Of a stretch of DNA of 64,000 bases, positions 1-9,148 are shown piece by piece. The DNA is taken from NCBI RefSeq assembly GCF_018263855.1, contig NZ_CP073318.1, forward strand, positions 2,542,001 through 2,606,000, written 5' to 3'. Source of the stretch: Kutzneria sp. CA-103260 (GTDB lineage: Bacteria; Actinomycetota; Actinomycetes; Mycobacteriales; Pseudonocardiaceae). The stretch's first letter is position 1, and the number at the start of each line of letters is the position of its first letter. The notes beneath the pieces are model-generated. The model was not told where the DNA came from and did not search any database. It was given only the letters and a program-made list of their open reading frames with translations. The position numbers and the translations under genes are program-made.

Positions 1-97
1 GAGCGGAGGTGGCGGCGCTGGCCGGGCTCGCTGCGAACGTGAACAAGGCGAGCGTCAGTGCGGCGGTGGCCGTGACGAACCTACTGAGCTTCTTCAT
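1..97 (-). CDS. Secreted protein, N-terminus only (partial)
   Basis: Reading leftward from an ATG at 97, the frame stays open to the window edge. The 32 visible residues form a Sec signal peptide: MKK start, Arg6, a hydrophobic stretch of about residues 8-22, and a Pro-Ala-Ser-Ala|Ala cleavage site near residue 28. A GGAAGG ribosome-binding site lies about 8 bases before the ATG. The mature domain is outside the window, so function cannot be given. Confidence 0.72.
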   Translation of the reverse strand, partial: MKKLSRFVTATAALTLALFTFAASPASAATSA

Positions 98-1220
<1,123 letters not shown>

Positions 1221-1229
1221 AACCCCCGA

Positions 1230-1264
1230 TCACAGCCGGTGGCAGGGTTTTCGACCAGGACAGG
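1230..1264. repeat. 35-bp dispersed repeat, copy 1
   Basis: tcacagccggtg-g-cag-gg-ttttcgaccaggacagg. It matches the copy at 22124-22158 at 32 of 35 positions. Both copies sit at the outer edge of transposase/recombinase debris, so it is probably the end or attachment sequence of a mobile element. Confidence 0.7.
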
Positions 1265-1360
1265 GGTGTGGATGTCGAAGTGGGCGTGGCCGTATCGCCT
1301 GACACGGAGGGTTGCCGGCTGCTACAACATGTGTCGACGGCGATGGTGAAAGGATCTCCA

Positions 1361-2227
1361 GTGTCAGATGACGAGAGGTTTCCTATAGGGCCAGATGACG
1401 GGAGTTCTTTATTGTCGCGACTCTGGCGCCGTCCGCTCGGCCGGGTCGCGGTATTGGCCGTCGTGATACTCGCAGCACTCAGCGTCGCGAACACAATTCT
1501 GTTCACGACTGGGCCAAGCCAACCCGTCGGTACGGGTAACGACCCGCAGGACCAGTACCAGGTGACGATCGCGAATGAACGTGGCGACCTGGTCAATGGG
1601 TTTATCCGCGCTCCTGATCACATCCAGCTGTCAGTTGGCCGGCCTTCAGCGGTGTCCATCACGGTGTGCGGCGCCAAGGTGGCAAGTGCGGATTGCGCGG
1701 CAGATCATTCCCGGCCATCTCGCGGGAGTAACACGCCAATAATGGTTGGGGCTCGTATACAAGCCCGTCTCACCTCCGACGCACCCCAGTGCACCATCGT
1801 AGCCTCGTCTAGCGAGGTTCAGCCGGTCATCAACGCGACCGACATGGCGACGTGGTCGTGGAGTGTTACTCCTGCCTCCACGGGGCAGTTCACGCTCACT
1901 GTGCATCTCAGGGTGCTTGAAGGAGAAACAGATCAGCCACTACTTGCGGACCGCGCGGTGGAGATCTCCATGGACGTGTCGCAGACCGCGGGTAGCGTCC
2001 TTGACAGTATTGGCAACGGCATCAAAGGTACGCTCGTCACGATTGGCGCGGTACTTGGCGGACTCGGCTTGTCGGTAGCTGCACTTTGGACACCGATCGG
2101 CAAACGTCTTCGTGGACACAAAGCAAATCCAGTCAACCGTCTACGGCGCCGGCCAGGGCAGCGGGCGGGACGACGCCCCCAATCAAGGAAAATTCCGTTT
2201 CACAAGCCATCTTCACCCGAAGACTAG
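1361..2227 (+). CDS. Two-TM membrane protein of unknown function
   Basis: Unrecognised 288-residue protein. Residues 28-48 form a transmembrane helix after a short charged N-terminus; a Thr/Ser/Val-rich extracytoplasmic domain follows with several cysteines (TVCGAKVASADC, QCTIVAS), and a second hydrophobic helix (GTLVTIGAVLGGLGLSVAALW) precedes a strongly basic Arg/Lys tail. The GTG at 1361 is preferred because GAAAGGA lies about 8 bases upstream; an in-frame ATG at 1346 and a longer frame from 1268 are alternatives. The topology suggests a cell-envelope anchor; the ectodomain has no motif I can name. It stands alone next to mobile debris. Confidence 0.6.
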   Translation: MSDDERFPIGPDDGSSLLSRLWRRPLGRVAVLAVVILAALSVANTILFTTGPSQPVGTGNDPQDQYQVTIANERGDLVNGFIRAPDHIQLSVGRPSAVSITVCGAKVASADCAADHSRPSRGSNTPIMVGARIQARLTSDAPQCTIVASSSEVQPVINATDMATWSWSVTPASTGQFTLTVHLRVLEGETDQPLLADRAVEISMDVSQTAGSVLDSIGNGIKGTLVTIGAVLGGLGLSVAALWTPIGKRLRGHKANPVNRLRRRPGQRAGRRPQSRKIPFHKPSSPED

Positions 2228-2512
2228 GTCCCAGCCGGAAACGGCCAGGGCTTCGATTATGATCTGCGATCAACTACTAACAATAGCACTGAGATGGATG
2301 GCGGCGCTAGGTCGTGATCATGTCATAATTCGGTCCTGTAGTCGATCTGTCGGGTTCAGTGTCGCAAGTAAGTCAGGCGCACGCCGCCACTGGGATCGGC
2401 GTTGCGAGGCTTGGCGATGCTCGTAACGACTGTGTGACCATCCACCAGAATGGTGCAGGTGCTACATTCCGAGATCTTGAACCGGATGGACTGACACCGC
2501 GTAGGGATCGGC
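2228..2512. other. Intergenic, no supported gene
   Basis: AT-richer than its surroundings around 2250-2330. A minus-strand frame (about 2356-2480) reads CTILVDGHTVVTS and could be a relic, but no family is convincing. It may hold the promoter for the gene at 2513. Confidence 0.35.
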
Positions 2513-3037
2513 ATGGCCGAGGTTGTGCTGCTCGATGAACTCGCCACCCGGAAGGAACTGCTCGACGGACTCGTGCCCGAGCTGCGGGCCCTGCGCGACA
2601 CCCAGGGCAGCCGTCCCCGGGTGCGGTACCTGGAGGGCGAATCCGGCATGCGGGCGGCCTTGTTCGAGACGTTGGAATGGGATTGCCCGTTGCGCGGCAT
2701 CCTCTCGATGTACGACCTGATGGCCGTTCCGGGCGCCGCCGTGATGGCCGAGTTCATCGCCAACCGCCGCGAGCGCGGGACACCGCTGCGGGTAGTGCGC
2801 TCACCGGAACGCGAGACCGACCAGGACTGGCCCAGTAGCACCACGGACATCCGCGACGTCCGCTTCGCCCCACCCGGGCGCATCTTCACCCTGACCACCT
2901 TCATCGGCAAAGAAGCGGTGGCGATCATGTCCTCGCGAACGGAGAACTTCGTGGTGATGATCGAGAGCCGCGAGTACGCCCGTGCCCAGGCGAACCTCTT
3001 CGAGGTGCTGTGGTCGGTCAGCACTCCTGCTTCCTGA
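2513..3037 (+). CDS. TrmB-like effector domain without its DNA-binding domain
   Basis: 174 residues. The pattern RVRYLEGESGMRAALFETLE, followed by a domain with IANRRERGTPLRVV and a C-terminal FVVMIESREYARAQANLFEVLW, matches the middle and C-terminal part of TrmB-type transcriptional regulators. Family members normally carry an N-terminal winged helix of about 90 residues; here the protein begins directly in the linker helix (ELLDGLVPELRALRD). It therefore looks like a truncated regulator that cannot bind DNA by itself. The ATG at 2513 has only a weak GTAGGGA upstream. It could be a decaying gene that still keeps a clean frame. Confidence 0.5.
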   Translation: MAEVVLLDELATRKELLDGLVPELRALRDTQGSRPRVRYLEGESGMRAALFETLEWDCPLRGILSMYDLMAVPGAAVMAEFIANRRERGTPLRVVRSPERETDQDWPSSTTDIRDVRFAPPGRIFTLTTFIGKEAVAIMSSRTENFVVMIESREYARAQANLFEVLWSVSTPAS

Positions 3038-3049
3038 CGTGGACCGGTG

Positions 3050-3282
3050 ACGTGAATGGGCCGGCCGAGCTTGCTGCCCTGGTCGACAGCCAGGCCGCCC
3101 CCGCGATCGCGATCCACCGGCGGCCCGTCATCGACCTCGCCCGGGGATCCGTCGCGTTCCTCTGGACCGCCGAGGCCACGGCAGACGGTGTCGCCGTCGG
3201 TGGAGTCGACCTTCTCACGGCGCGCGAGGGCCGGATCGCGCGCGCGTGGTCACTGACCGGGATTCGTGCTTTCCGCTACTGA
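3050..3282 (+). pseudogene. NTF2/SnoaL-like domain, C-terminal fragment
   Basis: The frame reads AAPAIAIHRRPVIDLARG, VAFLWTAEATADG, GGVDLLTAREGRIARAWSLTG, the second half of a SnoaL-like (NTF2-fold) protein. No credible start codon with an RBS is present and the N-terminal helices are missing. It begins just after the TrmB-like gene ends, so both are probably relics of an earlier rearrangement. Confidence 0.45.
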
Positions 3283-3566
3283 AACGCCGCCCGCCGAGGG
3301 CGGGCCGAATGATTGTCTGGGCGGGATTCGTGGTGACAAGTCCGCTCGGCGTCAGCTGGTCGGAGCACCACGCGGAAGCGCTGGGAATACCCGGACGTCG
3401 CGGACATGTCCGGGAGGTGCCGCACAACCGGCTCCCGTTCGTGCCAATCGCCCAACATCCCCATCTGCCGAGTTGGGGTTGCTCACGGTTCAGACAGGGG
3501 ACAGCGAGGCGGATCCGAGCCGGGCGGCGACAGCCTGGATATCAGGGGCGCGGTGGGAAGGCTGGG

Positions 3567-4460
3567 TCACGTCCTCACCTCCGCCGCGGTGCGCTCGGTG
3601 ACCTCGATGTGCCCGAACCGCGCCAGGGCGAGTGCGCTGGCCAACGCGATCACGAACCCGACGAAGGCCACCGGAGCCCAGCCAGGGCGTGCCTGATCGC
3701 CCAGCATCAACTCGCCGATCAACGCCGGGGGCACGGTCATACCGATCAACATCGTCGCTGTGGGTGCGATCACGTCACCGCGTTGCAGTGCCGCCGCGTA
3801 GCACCAGTTGGCGATCACACCCGCCGCGACAATGGCGTAGGCGGCCGGATCTGTCACGATCGTGGCCAGCCCGAACCCCGGGATCACCCGGATGGCGATA
3901 CCTGTGGCACCAAAGCCAAGGCCGCTGATCAGCCCCAGCACGGCGCTTCGGGACCGGTCCGGCAGCTTGTCCGCGCACAGCGCGAGCAGGGGCAGCACCC
4001 CGGCGGCGGCCAACACTGCCCAATGGAAGACCATGCCCGGCTGGCCGCTGCCGGCCCCCAGCGAGGCCACCCCGAGCAGCGACAATCCCACACACACCAG
4101 CGCGACCGCGATCCATTCGACACGGCCCATCCGCAACCCGAACCACCACACCGCGACCACCGCGGTCACCGGAATCGCCGCGGACTGGGTCGCCTGGGCC
4201 ACAAACAGCGGCAGCGAGCGCAACGCGCCCACCTGTGCGAGCAACCCGACCAGGGTGAGCGCGAGCCCGCCCAGATAGCGCCGCTGACCGAGCAACCGCC
4301 ACAGGAACCGAGGATCAAACCCGCGTCCGCCGTCCGTGGTCGCCTGGACGGCAACAGCTTGCATCGCTGACGCGACACCGCAACACACGGCGGAGAACAG
4401 CGCGCCCGCGAGACCCCAGTACACCGCTGGATCATATCGGCGCGCCGGCAAGGCAGGCAC
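3567..4460 (-). CDS. EamA/DMT-family membrane transporter
   Basis: 297 residues with about nine to ten hydrophobic segments spread along the protein, the architecture of drug/metabolite (EamA) transporters, which move small metabolites across the cytoplasmic membrane. Recognisable stretches are VAQATQSAAIPVTAVVA in the first half and the repeat-like PTATMLIGMTVPPALIGELML in the second, the usual inverted duplication. The GTG at 4460 gives a short hydrophilic lead; a GTG about 12 codons later is also possible. The substrate cannot be predicted. It is isolated, with debris on one side and a gene-poor region on the other. Confidence 0.7.
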   Translation of the reverse strand: MPALPARRYDPAVYWGLAGALFSAVCCGVASAMQAVAVQATTDGGRGFDPRFLWRLLGQRRYLGGLALTLVGLLAQVGALRSLPLFVAQATQSAAIPVTAVVAVWWFGLRMGRVEWIAVALVCVGLSLLGVASLGAGSGQPGMVFHWAVLAAAGVLPLLALCADKLPDRSRSAVLGLISGLGFGATGIAIRVIPGFGLATIVTDPAAYAIVAAGVIANWCYAAALQRGDVIAPTATMLIGMTVPPALIGELMLGDQARPGWAPVAFVGFVIALASALALARFGHIEVTERTAAEVRT

Positions 4461-5224
4461 CAGCCGTCGGCGGTGCGGGCCGCCGCACCCTCACCTGTCG
4501 GACCAACCGCCGCGCCAGGCCGGCGAACGCGGACACGGCCACGCGCACGACGTCCACCTCAGGTCAGCCGGCCGGCCCGCTGCCGAAACGAACTCGCCGT
4601 CGGAGATCGAACACGGCAGCAAATCGTGGACAGCAGAGCTTGTCGACTCATAGTCTGGCGCGCGCTGTCAACGTCGTGCCAATTTCACGCGTCGCCGACA
4701 CGCGCACCTTCGACCTTGGTTGAACGCGCTGTCGTGCCGCGAACCGGGCGTTTTGCTCGGCCTTCGACACGCGTCCGAGAACAAGTGGCCGGCACAGCTG
4801 AGGCGTGCCGTCGGTAGGTGGTGGGAGCACCGGGGAGCAGTTGGATGCGCTCAACTGTCCTGAACGACATCCAACTGCTTTCAACGGACCCGCGGCAACC
4901 TGCAGGAGCCTTGTTTTCGCAGGTCAGAGCAATATGCGGAGCGTGGTTGGCACAGTGGGGCTCTTCCAACTCCGCTCAACGGACCTCAACAGCGCTGAAC
5001 CGCTGCTCAACGGCTCTGAACGGGACGTGCCGCTCCTGCCGTGATGGGTGAGCTCTACTTACTTCGGGGAGCAGCGCGAGTGGTTGGCTCCGGCCCCTCG
5101 CGAAGGCACTCTTCTGCCGAGTTGGTGTGCTCGGCGGTGGATCGCCCGGCTGGCCCCGGGTTTGACCCGTGAAACCCGGCGGGCCCGATCCGTGCTCCAC
5201 CTCGTGTCGGTACGACGGTGACGG
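4461..5224. other. Gene-poor region with a reiterated CTCAACGG-like word
   Basis: About 760 bp without a convincing gene. Several short frames exist but none has family features or coherent codon use. Between about 4850 and 5030 related words recur (GCTCAAC, TTCAACGGA, CTCAACGGACCTCAAC, CTGAAC, CTCAACGGCTCTGAACGG), giving a loosely repetitive tract. Whether it is regulatory or decayed coding sequence cannot be told. Confidence 0.4.
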
Positions 5225-5968
5225 TCAGATGCTGAACCCGCCGTCGACATTGACCGTCGCCCCTGTGGTGTACCGGCCGTCCGGACCGGCCAGGAACGCC
5301 ACCGCCCCAGCGACATCAGCCGGATCCGCATAGTGTCCAAGTGCGGTGAAGCCTGCGATTCCCTCGGCGTTCGCGCCGTCAGCCGGATTGAGCTCGGTGT
5401 CGGTGGGACCTGGGTTGACCAAGTTCACCGTGATCGCCCTGGGCCCCAGTTCACGTCCCAGCGCCTTGGTCAGGCCGATGAGCGCGGTCTTGCTCGTCGA
5501 GTACAACGAGAATCCGGGGAACACCGAGCGTTCGGCCATGTTGCTGCCGATGGTGATGATCCGGCCGCCGCCCGACATGTGCTTCACCGCGGCCTGTGAC
5601 GCCACGAACGGCGCCCGGACATTGACCGCGATGGTTTGCTCGAACTCCTGCAGCGTCAACTGTTCCAATGGCCCGAGCAGGAACGCGCCAGCATTGTTCA
5701 CCAGGATGTCCAGCCGGCCGAAGGTGCCGGCGGACCGGTCCACCGCGTCGACCACTGCCACCGGATCCGCGCTGTCCGCCTGAAGAGCCATCGCCCGCCG
5801 CCCCATCGCAGTGATCTGCTCGACCACGTCCTCGGCGCGTTGTTGGTTGTGCTGGAAGGTCAACGCCACGTCGGCGCCGTCACGGGCCAGCCGCAGGGCA
5901 ACCGCGGCCCCAATGCCGCGGCCGCCGCCGGTGACCAGTGCGACCTTCCCGTCAAGTGTTGTGCTCAC
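5225..5968 (-). CDS. SDR-family oxidoreductase (3-oxoacyl-ACP-reductase-like)
   Basis: A classical short-chain dehydrogenase of 247 residues from the GTG at 5968: cofactor motif TGGGRGIG, structural NNAG, and active-site YSTSK, all intact, with a C-terminal VNVDGGFSI typical of FabG-like members. It should reduce a ketone or oxidise an alcohol with NAD(P)H in the cytosol; the substrate is not predictable. An upstream GTG at 6028 would add 20 atypical residues and no good RBS favours either start; I chose 5968 because the family normally begins a few residues before the first strand. The gene stands alone. Confidence 0.8.
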   Translation of the reverse strand: MSTTLDGKVALVTGGGRGIGAAVALRLARDGADVALTFQHNQQRAEDVVEQITAMGRRAMALQADSADPVAVVDAVDRSAGTFGRLDILVNNAGAFLLGPLEQLTLQEFEQTIAVNVRAPFVASQAAVKHMSGGGRIITIGSNMAERSVFPGFSLYSTSKTALIGLTKALGRELGPRAITVNLVNPGPTDTELNPADGANAEGIAGFTALGHYADPADVAGAVAFLAGPDGRYTTGATVNVDGGFSI

Positions 5969-6238
5969 GTCACACAGCCTGGCCGTCACCGGTCCGACTG
6001 TCTGGCGGTGATCGGACATCGCGTTCACGCCACCGCGGGGCCAGGTGTGCGCCTACGCACATGCACCGTCGCCAGCAAAGTGACCGTGTTCGGCTAAGTT
6101 TGACGACCCCAGAACGGTTGGGCTGCATGGGTGTAAAACGCGACGGCGCCGTGTGGCGTGGGCTGGCGGCTGGTTGTGTCTGGTTAGTGTCGCCTTCGTG
6201 GCCGTCCGTCCTCTGCAGGCAAGGATGCAGTGTGTTGA

Positions 6239-6520
6239 ATGGGGAGGAACGTCAGGGCGACGGGACTGGAAGTCGTTGTCGGGGCGCTGATCACCTGGGT
6301 GATCCGGAAGGCCGGGCGGGTCGGCAAGCGCGCGGACGATGTAGTCGATCAGTCGTTGGATGCGGCTGTGGACCGCGTGCACGAGCTGGTCATGGCCAAG
6401 CTCGAGAGCGATCCCGCCGTGCGGCGACTGGAGACCGAGGCAACAGAGACCGGTGAGGTCACTGACCGGACCCGGGCACGGGTCCGGCTCGCGTTAGAGG
6501 ATGCCTGTGGGGCTCGGTAA
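6239..6520 (+). CDS. Small protein of unknown function, helical
   Basis: 93 residues. It starts with a hydrophobic segment (LEVVVGALITWVIRKA), then a charged helix (VDQSLDAAVDRVHELVMAKLESDPAVRRLETEATETGEVTDRTRARVRLALEDA). Proteins of this type occur in actinomycetes without a known role. The sequence atggggaggaacg at the start contains an RBS-like GGGGAGG, so a non-ATG start a few codons later is possible. The end (ACGAR) looks abrupt, suggesting C-terminal shortening. Confidence 0.45.
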   Translation: MGRNVRATGLEVVVGALITWVIRKAGRVGKRADDVVDQSLDAAVDRVHELVMAKLESDPAVRRLETEATETGEVTDRTRARVRLALEDACGAR

Positions 6521-6711
6521 GTCATCGCTGCAGGCGACAGCCGAGGTACGCGGCACTTCGTAGGCAGCTGCGAACGCATCCTGAGCTGCAGCGACGAGTT
6601 TTCGAGCCCTACAGGGTTGAGCGCGTCCTCACGTTCCACTGCCGCGAGCGATTCGCTTGCTTCGACAGCCTCGACTCCGCGTGCTCACGATCGCCCTTCA
6701 CCATTCGATCG

Positions 6712-6725
6712 GGACCATATAGTCC
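6712..6725. promoter_or_regulatory. TetR-type operator candidate GGACCATATAGTCC
   Basis: A near-perfect 14-bp palindrome about 30 bp upstream of the TetR-like gene at 6754. It differs by one base from the perfect GGACTATATAGTCC at 12150-12163, upstream of the MDR operon. The pairing suggests that the original regulator controlled both itself and the oxidoreductases. Confidence 0.55.
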
Positions 6726-6753
6726 AGATGTCATACATTTAACACAACGATCA

Positions 6754-7251
6754 TTGCCTATAGTGGACCTTGTGGACCGTTTTGGCCAGGACGGCGGCGG
6801 CCGCGCCGGCGAGCTTCCGACAGCGGAGACCGTCGAAGCCAGGCTCGGTAGGCTGCTCGCGATTCAGGAACAGGTGTTGAACAACCTGCACTCGCTACGG
6901 GACCTCGCCCACTGGCGGGATGAGGTGGTTCGCCTGGAGCAGAGGCGCGACGACGGGATCTGTCCGCTGGGCGACCTGGCTGAGCTGCTCGCCGATGGCG
7001 ACGAAGCTGGACGGTCGGCGGTTCGTGCGTGCTTCACGGCATGGGAGTCGTTGCTGGCGGTCGGAATCATCCGGGTTCGGGACAACGGCGAACTCGCCGC
7101 GGATGCCGATCCTGACAGGCTCGCGGCCGGCCTGATGGCCGCGCTACAGGGTGGTCTGCTTCTCGCCCGCACTACCCGCGACGTGCGGCGGTTGGAGGTG
7201 GCCCTGGACATCGCCCTCGGCTACGTCCGCGCGCACACCGTCACTCCGTGA
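6754..7251 (+). CDS. TetR-like ligand-binding domain lacking the HTH
   Basis: 165 residues from a TTG at 6754 (GTG at 6763 also possible). From about residue 40 on it follows the C-terminal domain of the intact TetR encoded convergently at 7241-7870: LRDLAHWRDEVV, AVRACFTAWESLLAVGIIR, DPDRLAAGLMAALQGGLLLART. The N-terminal helix-turn-helix of about 50 residues is absent and is replaced by a Gly/Arg/Glu-rich leader. Either the 5' end was deleted, or the product acts as an HTH-free partner of the neighbouring TetR; the former is more likely. Its last bases overlap the convergent tetR end by 11 nt. Confidence 0.55.
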   Translation: MPIVDLVDRFGQDGGGRAGELPTAETVEARLGRLLAIQEQVLNNLHSLRDLAHWRDEVVRLEQRRDDGICPLGDLAELLADGDEAGRSAVRACFTAWESLLAVGIIRVRDNGELAADADPDRLAAGLMAALQGGLLLARTTRDVRRLEVALDIALGYVRAHTVTP

Positions 7252-7870
7252 GGAACGATTTCACGTGGTCAAGCGCCATATCGAGGGCGATCTCCATGGG
7301 CTTGATGGCATGCGCGGTCTCGGCGAGGAGGTACCCGCCCTGCAAGGCCGCCATCAGACCCGTGGCGAGCTTCTCCGGGTCGGCGTCGGGCCTGAGCACC
7401 CCGCTCTCCCGCATCCGCTGCAGGCCGGCGGCGAGCAGCCCTTCCCATTCCGCGAACGACGCGGCGAGCGTGGCGCGGGCCTGGTCGTCCTGGTCGGCGA
7501 GCTCGCTGGCCATCGAGCCGAGCGCGCAGCCGTAGGCGCCGTTCTGCAACGCGTTTCGCTGCACCAGCGCGTCGCGCCAGCGGACCAGACCGCGGAACGA
7601 CTTCAAGCGCTGAAGGTAGCCGCGTTCCCGCTCGAGGACCTGCGCGGCCCGCTCGGCGACGGCGGCGCGGACCAGTTCCTCCTTGTCCGGGAAGTGGTTG
7701 TAGAGCTGGGACTTGCTGGTGTTGCTCGCGGCACGGACATCGTCAAGCGTGGTCGCGTTCACGCCCTTCACGTACATCAGCTCGAGTGCGGCCGCGACGA
7801 TGCGCGCGCGGGTGGCGGCCCCACGGGGCGTCAGCCTCCGCCCCGGCTGTGCGTTCTCCGGCCTGCTCAC
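7241..7870 (-). CDS. TetR/AcrR-family transcriptional regulator
   Basis: 209 residues. Residues 17-65 form a TetR HTH (TRARIVAAALELMYVKGVNATTLDDVRAASNTSKSQLYNHFPDKEELV); the remainder is a ligand-binding domain of the type that ends ...GLMAALQGGYLLAETAHAIKPMEIALDMALDHV. It should repress by binding a palindromic operator as a dimer. The GTG at 7870 is preceded by AAGG and, 7 bases upstream, by the perfect palindrome TAGGGTACCCTA, which is probably its own operator. It is convergent with the HTH-less paralogue. Confidence 0.85.
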   Translation of the reverse strand: MSRPENAQPGRRLTPRGAATRARIVAAALELMYVKGVNATTLDDVRAASNTSKSQLYNHFPDKEELVRAAVAERAAQVLERERGYLQRLKSFRGLVRWRDALVQRNALQNGAYGCALGSMASELADQDDQARATLAASFAEWEGLLAAGLQRMRESGVLRPDADPEKLATGLMAALQGGYLLAETAHAIKPMEIALDMALDHVKSFLTE

Positions 7871-7876
7871 AAGCCT

Positions 7877-7888
7877 TAGGGTACCCTA
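7877..7888. promoter_or_regulatory. Perfect palindrome TAGGGTACCCTA, tetR operator candidate
   Basis: A 12-bp perfect palindrome starting seven bases upstream of the tetR GTG. The position fits autorepression. It is unlike the GGACTATATAGTCC sites, so the two TetR-like proteins probably had different targets. Confidence 0.6.
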
Positions 7889-7954
7889 TTTGATCACCGT
7901 CGTCGCTGTCCGTGTGGACTACACGGTCCTGCTCGGCTCCTGGTTGAGACGGTG

Positions 7955-8070
7955 CGTCGGACGCGCTGGTCCGCGCTCTTCGGCGCCCGCGCCCGCCCGA
8001 GTGGTTCCCGTTCCCGGCGGCCAAGTGGACTCAGATTCCGAGCCGGACGCGGGTTAGCGTCGGAGTCATG
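7955..8070 (+). promoter_or_regulatory. Promoter cassette copy 1 (mocR 3'-end remnant plus promoter)
   Basis: From GCGTCGGACGCGCTGG through TTAGCGTCGGAGTCATG this segment matches 10569-10665 and 11524-11629, apart from about 10 extra bases after CTCTTCGG. In the 10.57 kb copy the first 30 bases encode the last residues of MocR (LDALVRTLR), so this copy carries a non-coding relic of the mocR end. TAGCGT seven bases before an ATG looks like a -10 element giving a leaderless transcript. It drives the doxX/cupin pair. Confidence 0.65.
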
Positions 8071-8148
8071 TTGGCCATGGCCGAGTCGGCACGGAACGTG
8101 CCGCGGCCGTTCCAGGGTGTCGATCAAGCGTCCACAAGGGAGATCTGA
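8068..8148 (+). CDS. Possible 26-residue leader peptide upstream of doxX
   Basis: An ATG placed exactly as the cupin start of promoter copy 3 opens a 26-codon frame (MLAMAESARNVPR...), whose TGA overlaps the doxX ATG as TGATG. The first codons resemble those of the cupin at 11626 (MLAAGK), so it may be a relic of a cupin 5' end kept as a leader for translational coupling. It contains the inverted repeat CGGCACG-gaa-CGTGCCG at 8087-8103. Expression is not demonstrated. Confidence 0.35.
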   Translation: MLAMAESARNVPRPFQGVDQASTREI

Positions 8149-8669
8149 TGGTTGTGCAGGCCAAGGGCCAACGGGGGAAGGGGGGACGTTCGGGGGAGCT
8201 GTCCTTGAAGGCCGTCGCCCGGCGGGAGCCTGTGTGGTCGGTCGCCACGGTGCTCGCGCGCCTCGCGTTGGCCGCCGGGTTCCTCTCGGCCGTCGCCGAT
8301 CGGTTCGGCTGGTGGGGTCCGCCGCACACCGGGTCGGTCGGGTGGGGCGATTTCGCCGCGTACACCGCCTACACGCACACCCTCTCGCCTTACCTGCCCG
8401 ACGGGCTCCAAGACGCCGCCGCGTGGGCCGCGACCACCGCGGAATCGGTGCTGGGCCTGACGTTGCTGGCCGGTGTCCTCGTGCGCTGGTCCGCATGGGC
8501 CGCCGCGGCGCTGCTGCTGGGGTTCGCGCTGTCGATGGGGCTGTTCCTGGACTGGGAAGCGCCGCTGAGCAACTCCGTCTTCGCCGCCGCGGCCGCCGCC
8601 CTGCTGCTGGCCCTCGCGCCCGTGGACACGTTCGCCCTCAGCGTCGACCGACTTTTCACAGACCGCTAG
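8148..8669 (+). CDS. DoxX-family membrane protein
   Basis: 173 residues with four hydrophobic segments (around LARLALAAGFLSAVAD, ATTAESVLGLTLLAGVLV, WAAAALLLGFALSMGLFL, FAAAAAALLLALAP), the DoxX/DoxD-like layout. Such proteins sit in the cytoplasmic membrane and are often paired with oxidoreductases or thiol-stress genes; the precise activity is not established for this subgroup. AAGGGAG precedes the ATG by four bases. A lipoprotein cupin gene follows 11 bp after the stop, forming an operon probably controlled by the MocR-linked promoter upstream. Confidence 0.75.
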   Translation: MVVQAKGQRGKGGRSGELSLKAVARREPVWSVATVLARLALAAGFLSAVADRFGWWGPPHTGSVGWGDFAAYTAYTHTLSPYLPDGLQDAAAWAATTAESVLGLTLLAGVLVRWSAWAAAALLLGFALSMGLFLDWEAPLSNSVFAAAAAALLLALAPVDTFALSVDRLFTDR

Positions 8670-8680
8670 TGGAGACACTC

Positions 8681-9142
8681 ATGGTTCCATCGCAGATCGT
8701 CGGCCGTCTTCTGGCCATTGCCGCGCTGGCCGGCGCAACAGCCTGCGGCTCCGCTAACGAGAGCATGCCCGTGGCGGCCTCGGCGACGAGCACGCCCACA
8801 GCGTCGCCGCCCCAGGTGAATATCCTGCTCCAGCAGGCCCTTCCGAACGCTGAGGGCAAGACGTTCACGTCGCAGATCGTGGACTTCCCGCCAGGCGCAG
8901 CCGCGCCGCCGCATCGGCACGGTCAGGCTTTCGTGTACGCCTACGTACTGCAAGGCGTTGTGCGAAGCCAGGTCGATGACCAGCCCGTGACCACGTACCA
9001 CCAGGGCGAGAACTGGTTCGAGCAGCCAGGCGCCCACCACGTCGTCGCCGCGAATCCCAGCACGACCGAACGGGCCAAGCTGCTGGTCGTCTACGTCTCC
9101 GACACCGGAGACCCGCTCCAAGCCAACGATCCCCACTCGTAA
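8681..9142 (+). CDS. Cupin-domain lipoprotein
   Basis: 153 residues. The N-terminus is a lipoprotein signal with lipobox Leu-Ala-Gly-Ala-Thr-Ala-Cys at about residues 16-22, followed by a Ser/Thr/Pro/Ala linker. The rest is a single cupin barrel: PPHRHGQAFVYAYVLQG (first motif, two His and Gln), then HQGENWFEQPGAHH (second motif with Glu and His). It likely binds a metal on the outer face of the membrane; the reaction is unknown. RBS TGGAGA lies upstream of the ATG. It is co-transcribed with doxX and followed six bases later by mocR. Confidence 0.8.
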   Translation: MVPSQIVGRLLAIAALAGATACGSANESMPVAASATSTPTASPPQVNILLQQALPNAEGKTFTSQIVDFPPGAAAPPHRHGQAFVYAYVLQGVVRSQVDDQPVTTYHQGENWFEQPGAHHVVAANPSTTERAKLLVVYVSDTGDPLQANDPHS

Positions 9143-9148
9143 ATCCTG

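Noticed and set aside
4850..5030. CRISPR-like or tandem repeat array from CTCAACGG words
   Set aside because: The words are short, irregularly spaced and without constant spacers.
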